From NCBI RefSeq assembly GCF_036711975.1, contig NC_091975.1, positions 2,730,501-2,794,500 of the forward strand: a DNA stretch of 64,000 nucleotides, in the 5' to 3' direction. The stretch comes from Onthophagus taurus (lineage: Eukaryota > Arthropoda > Insecta > Coleoptera > Scarabaeidae). The notes under the pieces were generated by a model that made no database searches, was not told the DNA's origin, and worked only from the letters and a program-made list of their open reading frames with translations. This document shows positions 37,472 to 49,640 of this stretch, piece by piece. Position 1 is the stretch's first letter. Each line of letters starts with the position of its first letter. Position numbers and translations under genes: made by a program.

Positions 37472-38735
37472 TTATCTCGCGTACGAAATTCGGCTCTCTT
37501 TTCGAAACAGATGGTGAATATGTGGCTGAAATACGAAGGACTGAGGTTTTTCTATGTAATTTGCAAATTCATCGATCCGTTGCGAAAAAGTTTTGCAGTC
37601 AGCGAGATTTTGTCGCGTTTTATTATTTCGTAATAATAACGTTCGTATTTATTTATTAATCTGGGTCAACGACGTTTATTGAAAACGGCACGCAGTAAAC
37701 AAAAATTTATTAGTTATTAATTAGGGTGCGAAATAATTACCGAATAGGGGTTGAAAATGGAAAACTGTAAGCGATAAATTTTATTTCGCCGCATTACCGC
37801 CGTCCTCGTTATTTATCGTTTCGGTTTTGGAGTAGCGACGCATTAAAATTTAAACAAATTAATGCGCTTTATATTTATTACGCGGGCGATATATTAATTT
37901 CCCCCGGACACCCAGCGCGCAATGCATTCTCATATTTATTAATGAATATCTATTTGTCACAAATTGAATAAAGCTTTTTTGGCGCATTAGTCCAAAACAG
38001 CCCGTTTTCGTTTTAACCCCCTGATTTTTGATTAACTGATTACATAAATACACAGTAAATACGTTCCTGTGCCATCCCAACGGTAATTCCCCTTTGCTAT
38101 TTAATATTATATTTCGATGTGCGCGAATTTTGGCGTATTTCACGTCAACGGCTATTAAATTTAATTTATTGCGTTTTATCGGAAAGTGTATTAAATAAAT
38201 TAAAACTGGGATTTTATTTTAAATTATACGTTTGTTATATCCGAACCAAATTGCGAATTACAAAATCCCATCCATTACAGTTTAAATTATTGTACTAATA
38301 TTATCCACTGGGAATTGCCTTTGGTTAATAAAATATTAACGTTTTCATCACTTTATATTATTTATCGTTTTTACGTTATTATTGGTTGCAACGGAAACAA
38401 TAATAAAATCTTTTCAAATCAACAACCAATGTTAAACACCAAATATTTATTTTCCTCTAAAAATGTTATTTCTAAATATTTAATAATAATTATCTTGAAT
38501 TTCCCAAATTTTAGGCCTTCAAGCTGCCTGATTTTCTGCTACCATCGCAAACTAAGAGGAGAACTAGCACGAAAAAACGCTTTACCGATTAAAAAGATCT
38601 GTAGAAGAGTCAATAAAAAAAATAAGATATTGAACTTGATGTCACCAAAAAACATAAAAGCTTATTGGTGTGTGTCAAAATGGTACTAACCCTGTGGAAA
38701 ACACCTTCAGATTATTTATTATTTATATTATTCTT
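37472..38735. promoter_or_regulatory. nudel upstream region
   Basis: This region lies directly 5' of the nudel start codon and must include its promoter. The part at 37650-38330 is rich in AATTTATTACG, TTTATTACG and TTAATGAATA-like words typical of homeodomain/Caudal-type sites, mixed with short GC runs. I see no exon with family similarity. The regulatory role is inferred from position and motif density. Confidence 0.35.
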
Positions 38736-38942
38736 ATTAAACTAAAACTAGAACTAACACTAGACCTAGAACTAGAAACATTAGCCGTGTATCTTCAGAT
38801 GCACGGCTAAACCTGATACTTTCTAGTTTTAGGTCTAGTGTTAATTCTAGTTTTACTTGTTATTCTATTCAGTGTTAACTTGTTGCATATTTTTATTGAA
38901 CTAAAACTAAACCCAAATTTTTAGCTATACGTCTCCAGACGT
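38736..38942. repeat. TAG-hexamer foldback repeat, copy E
   Basis: Two arms of the same family in inverted arrangement around a palindromic tip (GTGTATCTTCAGATGCACGG). The spacer TTGCATATTTTTATTGAAC matches that of copy D. It ends with CTATACGTCTCCAGACG. Confidence 0.8.
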
Positions 38943-41249
38943 GAAATATAATAATCAATCATTGATTGAATCTTCTAATCATTATTTTATATAATCACAA
39001 CTCCACCTTGATGATGATACAATGACTCAAACTTTAACATTAATTATTTTTTTAAATATTTTTCAATTTTTTTTTGAACCTCGTATAAACGTATAACAAC
39101 ATCGAACGTGATTTCGTTGGGTTTTCTCGTTGGAGCGTCGACGTCGTCGTTGGAACGTGTATTTATTTAGCGTTTAATTTGATTTTTCCCGGCGCTGTCA
39201 GAACAAGCGTTTCCACCGCACCGGCAAAGGCACAAAACGTAATAACTCAAACGCGTCATAAACACATAACGTGTCGGGGCTCGTTTCATCCCTTGGAAAA
39301 GAATGGGCGCCCTTTCCCTGTGTATGTACGTCGTTACAAAGTGCTTTGTAAGGACGTGGTTGGTTTCAGTGATGCTCTTTCGGTGTAACCTGAAGAAGAC
39401 AGGTTACGAAGATGCTATTAAACATCGTTATTTTTTTTAAATAATTTATTTATTAATTTATTGGACGAATTTATCGGCGACTTCAAAAGATTAATAAAAA
39501 GGAAACGTTGATTGGTTTACTTTTACATCATATGCAAACCTTCGGTGTGGAAAAGCTCGGGGATTTTTGAAGGGTGAAGGGAAGTTTGGGGCTTATGAGG
39601 GGGGGTTGAAAGGTGGTAAATAAGCAAGTTTTCGCAGCGATTCGCGCCTGCATTTGATGTTTCGTACGTGTATGTGCTTTGAACTTTTTCGCATTTCACT
39701 TTGCGTATTTTCCCGCCTGTCGGGCTTATCCTGTCCTCTGACGTGCACGTCACGGTTGTAATTTAAAATCCTTGCGCCCCGAAACCCTATACTATACCCG
39801 TCAAAACAGAAAAATTTTAAATCAAGAAAAATAATACATTGATAATTTATTTTAGTATTTAAATAATCAGCGTAAAATAATCCGCTTAATCAACAAATTT
39901 TTTATTGAGGTGTTAATTAGCAGTGTAAATGTAAAATTTTGCGGAGTAATTATTTATGATGAAATTTAGTTGGTCGTTTATATTTGATCTCTTTTTTTTA
40001 AATTTTATTGGTAGTCGATGGGAAACCGAGCTTCATACAGAAAAAATCGCGGAGCATATGCGGATTTTCTCGTTAGGGTTTTTGTATTCCTTTTTTCGGG
40101 GGCGAGCTCTCTCCGTTTATTTAGTTTTTTTTTTCATTCGCGTGTCGTTGATGCCGGACGTTCGAAAACGAGGTCGCAAAAATGCATTTTGGCGGTATTT
40201 GTGATTGACGTTTGCCGATTACCTCAATATTTACGGTGGTGGTGGTACGAAGCCCCCCGAATTTATGATATTTATTCAAAACGCGCCCGAATATTCGACG
40301 ACATAATTTATTATCGTTTCATGCAAATTCCCCCAGATAATATACACTTTTTTCTGACGCCCCCGAGGGCATTATTGAATAACGGCGGACAGCTTTCTAA
40401 ACATATTTCTCTCGTTGCGCACCCAATTTATCGTTTCCCGTGTGACGTTTATCGACGTTCGTAATTTATTTTTCAAACTGCGATGCCATTATTCCTGTCC
40501 GGAAATCATTAAAACCACGGCATAAATTAAATTATTATTAACTCTTCCACTTAGGAATTTCTGAGAATTATCATGAATACGTTATTAACTGAATTAAAAT
40601 GGTCAGAATATTTGAAAAATTGTAAAATCGCAAAATTAAAACCTGTATTAACAGCGAATGAAGAGTTATACGCGTGTTCGGGGCGACGAAATTGAAATGT
40701 TACGTTCGAATTTATGACCGCCAATAAAATATATTAAACCGTTGATTGATAAATATTCATGGAAACGGTATGTTTGCCAGTTTTCGAAAACAAATACGCC
40801 AATAAACGTTTTAATTCCCGATAAAATTAAATGTAAATATCAGAGCCTATGCGCGAGTCTCTCTCTCTTTTGGTTCTGCTCTCGCGTAATTTATTCGGCA
40901 ACGCACGGGAAGATCAAAGTTGGCTTGCGCCGCCCATCGTTTCGGTCGAAATTCACGCCACCAAAATCCCCTTCGTGCGTATTAAAGCTGTCACTGGAAA
41001 TTTCGGAATCATTACTCACTCCTTTATCCAATTTCACCGTCTGTGATTTTTGCAAATTTGCCAACCACCCACCACCCCTCGCACACGTCATAACGAATCG
41101 CTCCTTAATTTGACATTTTACTACAAAGAAACATTCATACTTTTTAAATAAAGGAAAACCACAAATAAATATATATAAACTCGTCCGGAAATGAAAGACA
41201 ACCAAGTCTTACATTCTTAAATATTACACCACGAAACCAGAACAAACCG
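38943..41249. other. Gene-free stretch
   Basis: No supported gene. Mixed AT-rich DNA with patches of higher GC (39080-39400, 39960-40480, 40840-41110). Overlapping open frames at 39956-40464 show no recognisable protein features. Confidence 0.4.
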
Positions 41250-41640
41250 TTGCATAGTAAATTAAAATAAGGTCCGCCGCGGCGCCGCCTAGGACCCGGA
41301 GCAGACCGGAAACTGCCAGCAATTAAAATTAATTCGACGATTAAGCGCCCGGGACACGAGAGACGTTTGCATCTGGGCCCTTGGAGAGAATGAGAGAAAA
41401 TCGAGCCAGAAAGAGGAAGAGAGAGCGAACTAGAACACGAGCCGCCGTGATTTACCTGCACGGACGCCGACGACGCCGCCGACGCCCGCCTGTATTAATG
41501 AGCTGGCAATGGGCCGTCACGGACTAATTAAAGCGGCGGTAATTGAGTGGCCCATGTCAGCGCCCGGGTTAACCCTCGCGAACTCCATCCGTGATTAGTT
41601 GCGGCCCCGTAAAGGGCTCAAAGGACCTTCTACACCCCAA
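41250..41640. promoter_or_regulatory. GC-rich candidate regulatory island with GAGA sites
   Basis: Several GAGAG and GAGAGA words lie between 41390 and 41430, with TTAATTCGACGATTAA, ACTAATTAAAGCGGCGGTAA and GGGCCGTCACGG nearby, against an AT-rich background. This mix of GAGA-factor and homeodomain-type words resembles insect developmental enhancers or Polycomb response elements. It is motif-based inference only. Confidence 0.3.
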
Positions 41641-41939
41641 CCCTCAATGCTTGCTTGCTTGCTTTGCACTTAATTATTACATTCAATTAACTACATTCGT
41701 GTCTTTACACGAATGCACTTACACGAATGTACTATTCGATTTCAAATTACTAAATTCTTTTTAGAAGTTATAATCTTTCGAAAATTATTAATATCATATA
41801 TTCTTAAGTATAGGTCCCGATGACTACCGAGAATGTTGGGTGTTACTAAGAACTCATAAGAACATGTTAGATGGGGATTATAAAGTTGCCGCGGGTGAAA
41901 TGCAGACGGTGAACCGAGAAAGGAAGATATCAAATGGGG

Positions 41940-42180
41940 AAACGGCCGGTTAGGTTTAAAGGGCGTGAAGAGAGCAAATTATCGTAACTGTCGTGGTGGA
42001 ATCTTGCGGATTCCGGCGGACCGAGCTCGCATGCCGCAGCAATTCACCGCAGGGTGGCCGCCCCGGGATTGCCTTCTCCGGCTCGACGGATTAATTGCGG
42101 ACCGCTGGGATCGCTTACTGCCGACCACGACACTGGTGGGAGCTTTAGCAGCCAAAGAACAATGAATTACGACGTTACCT
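41940..42180. promoter_or_regulatory. GC-rich candidate regulatory island
   Basis: A sharp rise in GC with words such as GGATTAATTGCGGACCGC and CAGCAATTCACCGCAGGG. Both strands are open for about 65 codons, but with arginine-rich, family-less translations, as expected of GC-rich non-coding DNA. Confidence 0.25.
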
Positions 42181-42289
42181 AAATTCACGTCAACACATTT
42201 TACCTATCCTATTTGAAAATAACTAGTTTTCTTTTCTATCTTGAATAATATCTTTAATTTTTAGAGATATTATGATAAGTATTGGTACT

Positions 42290-42604
42290 TGCTGTCAATG
42301 GTAAAGTTTGAATACCGACTTCTTCAAGGTGTTGAGTAATGGATCAAGCGACATTGTGCATTAATCTAAAATTTATTGAAGATATCTCCAACTGGACTAA
42401 CACATCTCACCTGAAAAATATGAATACGAGTTGTATTGGTAGCCTTGAGCTATATCTAGCCTTGTCAATTGCTGGAACTATATCTTTCTGAAAAAGAATT
42501 TAGGGTGTCACATGGAGCGGCATACTCAACAATCAAGCAAATATTGACTGGAATTTCACAAGGCTGTGTCTTAGGACTATTTCTTTATGCACTCACTATT
42601 AAAA
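42290..42604 (+). mobile_element. Short non-LTR retrotransposon RT remnant
   Basis: Translation near 42490-42600 reads EFRVSHGAAYSTIKQILTGI, then SQGCVLGLFLYALTI. This matches the RT block usually seen as VGxxxSxxxxITAGVPQGSVLGPLLYxLYTxDIP, with several changes. Upstream frames are broken. It is dead, and a 21-bp tandem repeat follows immediately. Confidence 0.6.
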
Positions 42605-42751
42605 CTAAATGCTGCTTGCAAAAGTCTAAATACTGCTTGAGGAAGACTAGATACTGAATGCAAAAAGCAAGATGTTGCTAGTAGAAGCCTAAATACTGTT
42701 TGAATAAAAATACATGCTACTTTCAAAACACTGAATACTGTTTGCAGAAGA
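42605..42751. repeat. 21-bp tandem repeat, 7 degenerate copies
   Basis: Seven consecutive 21-bp units align around the consensus CTAAATACTGCTTGCAAAAGA; the unit length is exactly 21 in all seven (147 bp). The repeat abuts the RT remnant and could be a 3' tail repeat of that element or an independent minisatellite. Confidence 0.75.
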
Positions 42752-45700
42752 CTCCACTAATGATGATTGAAAAACTAAACTTCGATTTAAGAGTAAGTGA
42801 AGAGAAGAAGTAATTGTGTATATTTGTACGTGTTACCATAACGTACATAATTTATTTAATAGAACAGCCTTGTGTTATTTCCTATTTGGAAGTAAGTGTA
42901 ATAAGAGGACATATTTATATTGAAGGGAGATATTAAAAATTTAAATCAAGATAATTTGATCTTTCGAAGTTTTAATAAAAACTGTCTGTTATATGGTGGA
43001 AATGTTGCTTTCGGCGGGCGTTGGTAACATGGTGCTCCGGACAGATTGAGATCGTTCTGGGGCTGGGACGGGCGTAATCTCTGTGGATCTGGCGCTGTAC
43101 GGCCCCGACACGATTATACACTTACGTGGACTTTAAATTATTTACGGCGGAACGTTTAATGGATACGCACGCCCCCTTTTCTGCCCGATTCGCGCCGTCT
43201 TTATCGCTGTAAATTATTCACCCGACAGGCCCCGTTTATTACCGTGTGCGGCCTATATATTTACCGGTACAATCCGCCGGTTCTCTTTTCTGCCGGTAGA
43301 GAGAAGAGTAGGTGTTGCCTATCGCCCTTTTGCCGCAATAACTGTTTCTCTGTTCGATACACTCGTGACTTATCGATCCTGGTAAACTATTTAACGCGAG
43401 ATTGATCGTACCTTGTAATTCTTTCAAAACGTTTGTACCGTAAAGTCACATTTTGAAATCGAGATTGCATTTTCATTTAAATTTACTGCGTTATTTTGTC
43501 GTTTCGAGTGCGGATTTACATCTAAAGGTAATGTTTGAATGCCCACAGCGTCCCCCTTTAACACACTTTACGCGCTTATCTAAGCAGCTAACCGTTTCCA
43601 TATCAGGTGTAATAACCGTTTCGACGCCGCTTCCCATAAGATTTCCCTGGCGGCGCTTGAATGATGACGCAATTAACGCTTATCTTAATTATGACGGATA
43701 CCAAGAATCGTCAGGGTCGAGGTGAACGTCCCCTTTTCCGACGCAGCGATCTCTTCTTCTCCTTCTGGATGTGTCCGTCTTGGAAAAATTGTTCGAGTTA
43801 AATTTTCTTCCCTTGAATTTTTCAGAGATAAATTAGGTTGTAATGTATATGGATTTAGAGGGCTGTAAGAGGCTCGAAACTTATACTGTGACCCCCCTGC
43901 CGCCCTTCAGGCACTGAGGTAACTCGATCTTTTATCGTGTCGAAGGTAACGCGGATAAAATGGATTTTAAAGTGCTTTTATATATGTCTGTGACGTCTGA
44001 TGTGATCGTATTAAACCCTGAGGAGTGTTGTTCGTTTCGAATTTAATTTAAATTATTATTTTAGATATTTCTATGGGAAATAACGATTTCTAAAATATTT
44101 GAATATCTTGTTATTATTCATTTGACGCAAAAGAAAACGACAGAAAGAGGTGTGGCTCGTAAAAGGTAGATTGAAGTCATCCGACACCGGAAAGTGCTCA
44201 GTTTACAATGTGAGTATTGATAGCGCCCTCCAAGGAGAGTCTTCTAAGGGAGGTCGTAACGGCGGGGAGTCGTCGTCGTCGAAATGGAATTTGAAATTTT
44301 GGCGGCCCCGGAGTGACGTAAAAATACACTCCGGCGGGAGGTTAAAGGAGCCGTTCTCCTTTTATTGCATTACCGAAAGTGTACTGGAGGTGACAAGTTA
44401 CTTGACAAAGTTACCCGTCGTTGCATTTTACGTTCATGTTCTCTACCGACGTCCAGAAACCATCCGAAGACGAGGTTTTGAAATATATGGTTATTGAGTC
44501 TCTAAGCTGACTTCTGCTGGGATAGATAAGATGTATGCGAAGCAAGATTTACCACTAAATCTGGAACCCTTCTTAGATTTATTATATTTAATGCTTAAAC
44601 AAATTTGTTAATTCTATTTAGTTTCCATTTAATCTAATTATTTACCCATCAACAAAAAATAAGTTTGCAAAGTTGTTATATCATAACAGCGAGACGTCGT
44701 CGTCGTTGTCGGGGACTTTGACGGATTAGACGGTGATAAATCCCTGCGAAATTCCTTATCAATTTAATCTCGATTATCAACCCCGCGCTCGGCGTGTCTC
44801 GAACGCAGTTCTCGCCATCCTTGACTGCCTTGGCAGAGGGAAAGCAAGGGATGATAAATGACCTACTCATAGTAATTGCCCCGTAAGTTATGGCCCGTGG
44901 CGTATATGAAATATGGTAGCGTTCCGCACGCAATTACCGCGGGGTTATTTATCTTTACTGGTGCCCAGAGACATCATCTAAACTCCACAGTCATCCCTTT
45001 GCGACGTGCTCTACATTCCCAATATATCCGTTTTGTTAAACAAAGCCACACAAATTTATTTACGTATGTAATAAAATTGATCATGTACATTTTATAATTT
45101 AATCATCAAATATGATTATGACATCGTGTCATCATGGGAATAATGCCATTCAGAGACAATTTCCACTTCAAAGGACATCCATCCAAAGGATAATTACCGT
45201 TGAAATTCGGGCAAAGCCTTCGCCCTGGAGCAATCCCATCTCTGACTGACACCTAATTGCAATAATGCAATGTGCAGGTCTCTGCTTCACAAACCAACGC
45301 TTGGCGCTTGGTGTTCATATCGCTATATACACATGTGTGCGTGCGCCCTGCCCCATGATACCCTGGGGTGCACAAATGGTGATGACGTTACCTCGTGATC
45401 AAACGGCGCGATGAAATTTTATTTCCTTGTAAACCCACAAACGTTTGATTCCCTCTGCAATCGGATTGAAATTAATTGTTTGTTTGATTTGGCGATTCAG
45501 CATTCTGCAAATAACTGATGGAGATGTAGAAATGTTTCGAAATTAAAATTAAAGGATAATCTATCTATAATAATATTATTCTATTTTTCTAGATTCAAAA
45601 AAAAATCTCTTGAAGTTGTCATCCCGCTCTAAGGCGTCGTTTGGGATCGTCGATCCAATCTCAAACAAAAACCGAAGTGACCATTAAGCCGGATGTGCCA

Positions 45701-46353
45701 AATCCCACCGGAGCTGCAGTAAACATATAACTCAAAGTCCTCGAGGATTATCCGATTCCAGTTGCTACCGAAGGACCATCACCCTAAAAAAAACACCCAC
45801 TAAACTTCTTACGTGACGGTGAAACCAACAAAAAAAAAGAATCAAACGCCACAACATATCAAAAGAAAAAAATATTAATTCATTAATGGATAAAAACTGA
45901 AAAGAAAGTCTTAAATCGTGGGTAACAAGGTAAGGTTCCTTTTAAGCTGTCGCTCCGTTTGAAAGTAAAGGCCGTTAAATAAAGTGACTGGCGTTCAGAG
46001 AGCTGAAATTAAAAACTCATTAATTCCTGTAAATTAACGAAAATTTTAAGTTGAAAGTCTCTCTCTCCCCCCGTTGGTCGACAATTTTCCGGTCGAAAAG
46101 TTACCGCCTTTTTTCAACGCCACTTCCGTCGCTTAGATCACAAATTAAGCTCGGTGATTATGCGGCGCGGCGCGATCAAAAGCTTCCGGACCAATGTCGG
46201 TAGTGGAACTTCACACGGCAAAGTGCAGCTTCAACGGATAAAGTCGGAGACCGCAATCCGAGTTTTAATCCGATTTTGCTTATGCGAGAATACTTTTAAT
46301 GCGCATTTTCAATTAAGTACCGTTCGAGCTCGCACATTTTTAAATATAAAAAA
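42752..46353. other. Gene-free stretch with GC-richer islands
   Basis: No supported gene. Islands near 42990-43440, 43540-43760, 44150-44500, 44680-44960 and 46050-46310 have higher GC and frequent TTTATYG, AATTACCG and GATAAA words. The reading frame at 44150-44497 (115 aa) has no domain and is not called. Confidence 0.4.
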
Positions 46354-46462
46354 GTTCTAGTTCTAATGTTAGTTTTAGTTTAATGACAAATATACAACAA
46401 TCTAATTCTGAATAACAACTAAAACTAGAATTAACACTAGCATTAGAACTAACACTAGATGT
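46354..46462. repeat. TAG-hexamer foldback repeat, copy F (short)
   Basis: Reduced unit: arm AAGTTCTAGTTCTAATGTTAG, spacer of ATGACAAATATACAACAATCT type, then the complementary arm with CTA at 6-bp spacing to ACACTAGATG. The outer ATTCGGGTTTAGCC tips are absent. Confidence 0.75.
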
Positions 46463-47598
46463 AGAGTTCCGTTATATATGTATATATCGATATACACATT
46501 TTTGTAAATTTTTTTAATTCAATTTAACATCGAGTAGAATAGCGGATAATAACTGTTTGGTCGAGCTTTAAACACTATCATATTTCTCTTGTCCGCAATA
46601 AATTCGCGTATCAGCGTAAACTTTGGCCGCAATTGGGACGTCCGTTGCGGACGGGGTTTCGAGCCGATTATGCTAAAATATCGCCCGGTTTCGGTGTGGC
46701 GCGAGGGAGGATGCCCCGGTCGCGCGTTCTAATGAATAAACCATTTTAAATAATAAACTGTGCGGTCGCGGTATCAAGGTAATTTGGTTTGCATATCGCA
46801 CACCCATAAACGGAATTAATCAACGCTAATGGCCCACCGATAACAAAGGAAGCGGTAAATATTAACGCTACGCGGTTACACTCTATGTTTCGACTAACAA
46901 AGATAACTTTATAGATCAAAACCATATCTATTTTGTAATTAATATTCGATATCAATAATACCATATTGATAATGTAACAAATTTTCCGGTAAATTCATTT
47001 CGTTTTGACATGTTACGACGTTAATCCAGCCCAAATAGATAACACACTAAAATCAAAATTTTATCTTGTTGAAATTTGTCTGTAAGAATTATTCGAAATG
47101 TAATATAGCGTCGAAGTGACAATTACGAAATTACATTACTCATCGAGACGAAGAACCGGAGGAGCAGAGTACGAGGAAAAGCGACGTGGCGCAGCCGTTC
47201 CGTCACACTCGTAAATCATAACGGTTGTCGTGACGTTTTAGGGTTGATACGGGCGCGGCACGTCGCTAAAAATACTCTTATTTGTCTTTTCTTGCGACAC
47301 CGACGTGAATACCACGATGTGATCGAGCTGACGTGCCATTGTACGTAGCATACATGTTTTGTTTTGTTCACAAATCTTCTTCACCAACCATAAATACTAA
47401 TAGCTGTTAAGATGTTTAATTAAATTAGTCGTCTTAATAATCACTTACTTGCTTAATACCCCATCTAGAAGTACTTCTTCAACATTCTCCAATTTGCCAA
47501 CGAGAAAAATTTGAAGCATTATAGGTTTTGGAACAGCTCTACATTTCCTAAACTAAGCAAACATTATTAATAACTAAATTCATTCCGAGGTATGCATA
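46463..47598. other. Gene-free stretch
   Basis: No supported gene. A GC-richer patch at about 46600-46740 and another at 47100-47330 (CGAGACGAAGAACCGGAGG, ACGTGAATACCACGATG) may be regulatory. Confidence 0.35.
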
Positions 47599-47785
47599 CA
47601 CTGAGAGAAATAGATTGTACGAATCGTATTATAGAAAAAATATTATACATGCAGCAATTCATTGTATTATATTCATTATATTTATTGTACTGAATACAAT
47701 CTCGTCTCGCTGTCACTATTCGTAGTAAACGTATTATACCTTGTAGTATATTTTTAGTGCACTGTACAATCCATTTCTCTCAGTG
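47599..47785. mobile_element. 187-bp MITE with 22-bp terminal inverted repeats and TA duplication
   Basis: The left end begins CACTGAGAGAAAT (47599-47620). The right end is its reverse complement with one mismatch in 22 (47764-47785). The element is flanked on both sides by TA (47597-47598 and 47786-47787), the target duplication of Tc1/mariner-type elements. The AT-rich interior has no coding capacity, so it would depend on a transposase elsewhere. Confidence 0.85.
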
Positions 47786-49149
47786 TAATGAGAGAAGTTT
47801 GATTTTGGGTACTTCATTTTCATTCTTTGTTGCACACTCGATTCATTTCCAGCCACTATTGCACGTCTATCAAATCCAAGACCCACGAGTTTGTCCATGT
47901 CCACTTCTAATATTTCAGATATTTGCTAAAATAGAAAGACCTGGTTGCAAATATCAGTTACTTCATTTTGAACAAAAACTGCAGTTGGATCATCACCACA
48001 GAATACAAAGTGATCTTGCAACACATCTGAAAGCGAGATAATGAGTTCAACAAAATATTATTATTGAAATGATAGGAAGGAAGAATATTCTCGCCACCAG
48101 TATTTGTTTAACCATTCTAATTTGAAAGCTCTTTTACATGCAGCTGAATCTAATAAGGCGTTATTATTTTAAGAGCTTCATTCGATAAGCAGCGTTTTAA
48201 TATTAATCGTTAACACAAAGACAGGTGCTGTTCGATATTTTTCAGTTACTTATGTCAGATCAATACGTTGATGATTTAGATTGTTGAACTGAAAATGTGA
48301 TTTCATTGTTTGACGAGTATGTTTGTGGGAGAGACAAAATTCAATTAGTATTCGAACCGGCGAATTTCTGGAATTAAACGGTCGCAAATTGAGATCGTAT
48401 ACGGTGAAATTGCTTATTCTGTTCGCGGGGATCGCCCGCCGCCGACGCCGCTGGTCATCAATCAACATTCGCCGCGCGACTCTGACGGCTCATTTATACA
48501 CTCTGTTTGGCGTAAAATGTTCTATGCATACTGATCTGTCCCGGCGGCAGCGGCGGTCGACGGTCCGTTTTATGAATTTTAATCAACAGTGACCGTATAT
48601 GCGTTAATTACGCAGACTGCGGCACGTATCGGTGGCGATGGCGACTTTGGTCCTAGTGCAGTTTTGCACGTGTAATTACCGACCCCGAGGCAATTAGGGC
48701 GAGCACGTTCGATAACAATAAACGCAAACAGGTTGACTCTTTCCTTTTAAAATAAATGTTTATAATTATGATTAATATGCATAATTAACGGAATGATCAA
48801 TAATTTGTGAATGATCATCGTTAAATTTGCTTATTCTTCTTTTTCGCGATACTCGTTTCAGCCCAAAAGATAAATGCAGATTGATAGCGACGGGGCGTAA
48901 TCTGGCAAACGAAACGCCCGTATAAATAACGACCTCGTCGCTCTTTCGAAGAATTAATCGAATACTTTGTCTAAATAAAACCTACAATCTTAATGGTCTG
49001 TTAAGGAGAAATATGTCCGTAATTAATCCCCAACCGTGATTCTAGACTGCGCAAATAGTGCAATTTGTTCTTTTGTTCTATTTCCTCGTTTTATTTTTAA
49101 CAACATTTAGCAATAATTACTAATTTCTTTAACGTCGAAATATGAATCT

Positions 49150-49640
49150 ATTATGATTTACGAGTGGCCTTCTCAGTGGCGTAGCTGTCGTTTCCCGTCC
49201 GCACACACATCTCAATGAGTAATGTAATTTCATAATTGTCACTTGGATGTCGTTACCGCGCTTCGTCCGTGATCGAATTACTGCTGCTGCTGGTGGTGTT
49301 GGGACGTGGTCGGAAGGGGGTTGAAATGTGGGGGGCGTCGGAGCGCGAACGACGACGACGACGCGACGCTAAATTGTGATTGATGGCGACCATTTCCCGT
49401 GACATAGCGGGACATATTCTATCACCTCGACGGCCATAAACACGTTTTTATATGCTACGTGCGGGGCTCTTCCCCCCCGAACATCCCCCCGCCGCTGCCG
49501 TACCAAGTAGGCGGCCGAATGGCTCTCTAGACGCGTAAATCACCGCAAACGTGGACATTGCACACGCGGGGTTAATATACTGACTGATTTATGTCCACGC
49601 GGACTCGAACAATACGTTGCTCGTCCGAATTTCCTCTCTC
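49150..49640. promoter_or_regulatory. Candidate regulatory island with Pho-like and homeodomain-like words
   Basis: GC-rich block including GATGGCGACCATTTC (about 49384), ACGGCCATAAACACG, ACGACGACGACGCG and the run of C bases near 49470-49490. GCCAT is the core of the Pleiohomeotic/YY1 site. It is a motif-based guess without conservation data. Confidence 0.25.

Noticed and set aside
44150..44497. 115-codon plus-strand frame
   Set aside because: No domain, no supported promoter or splice sites, and composition like the surrounding islands.
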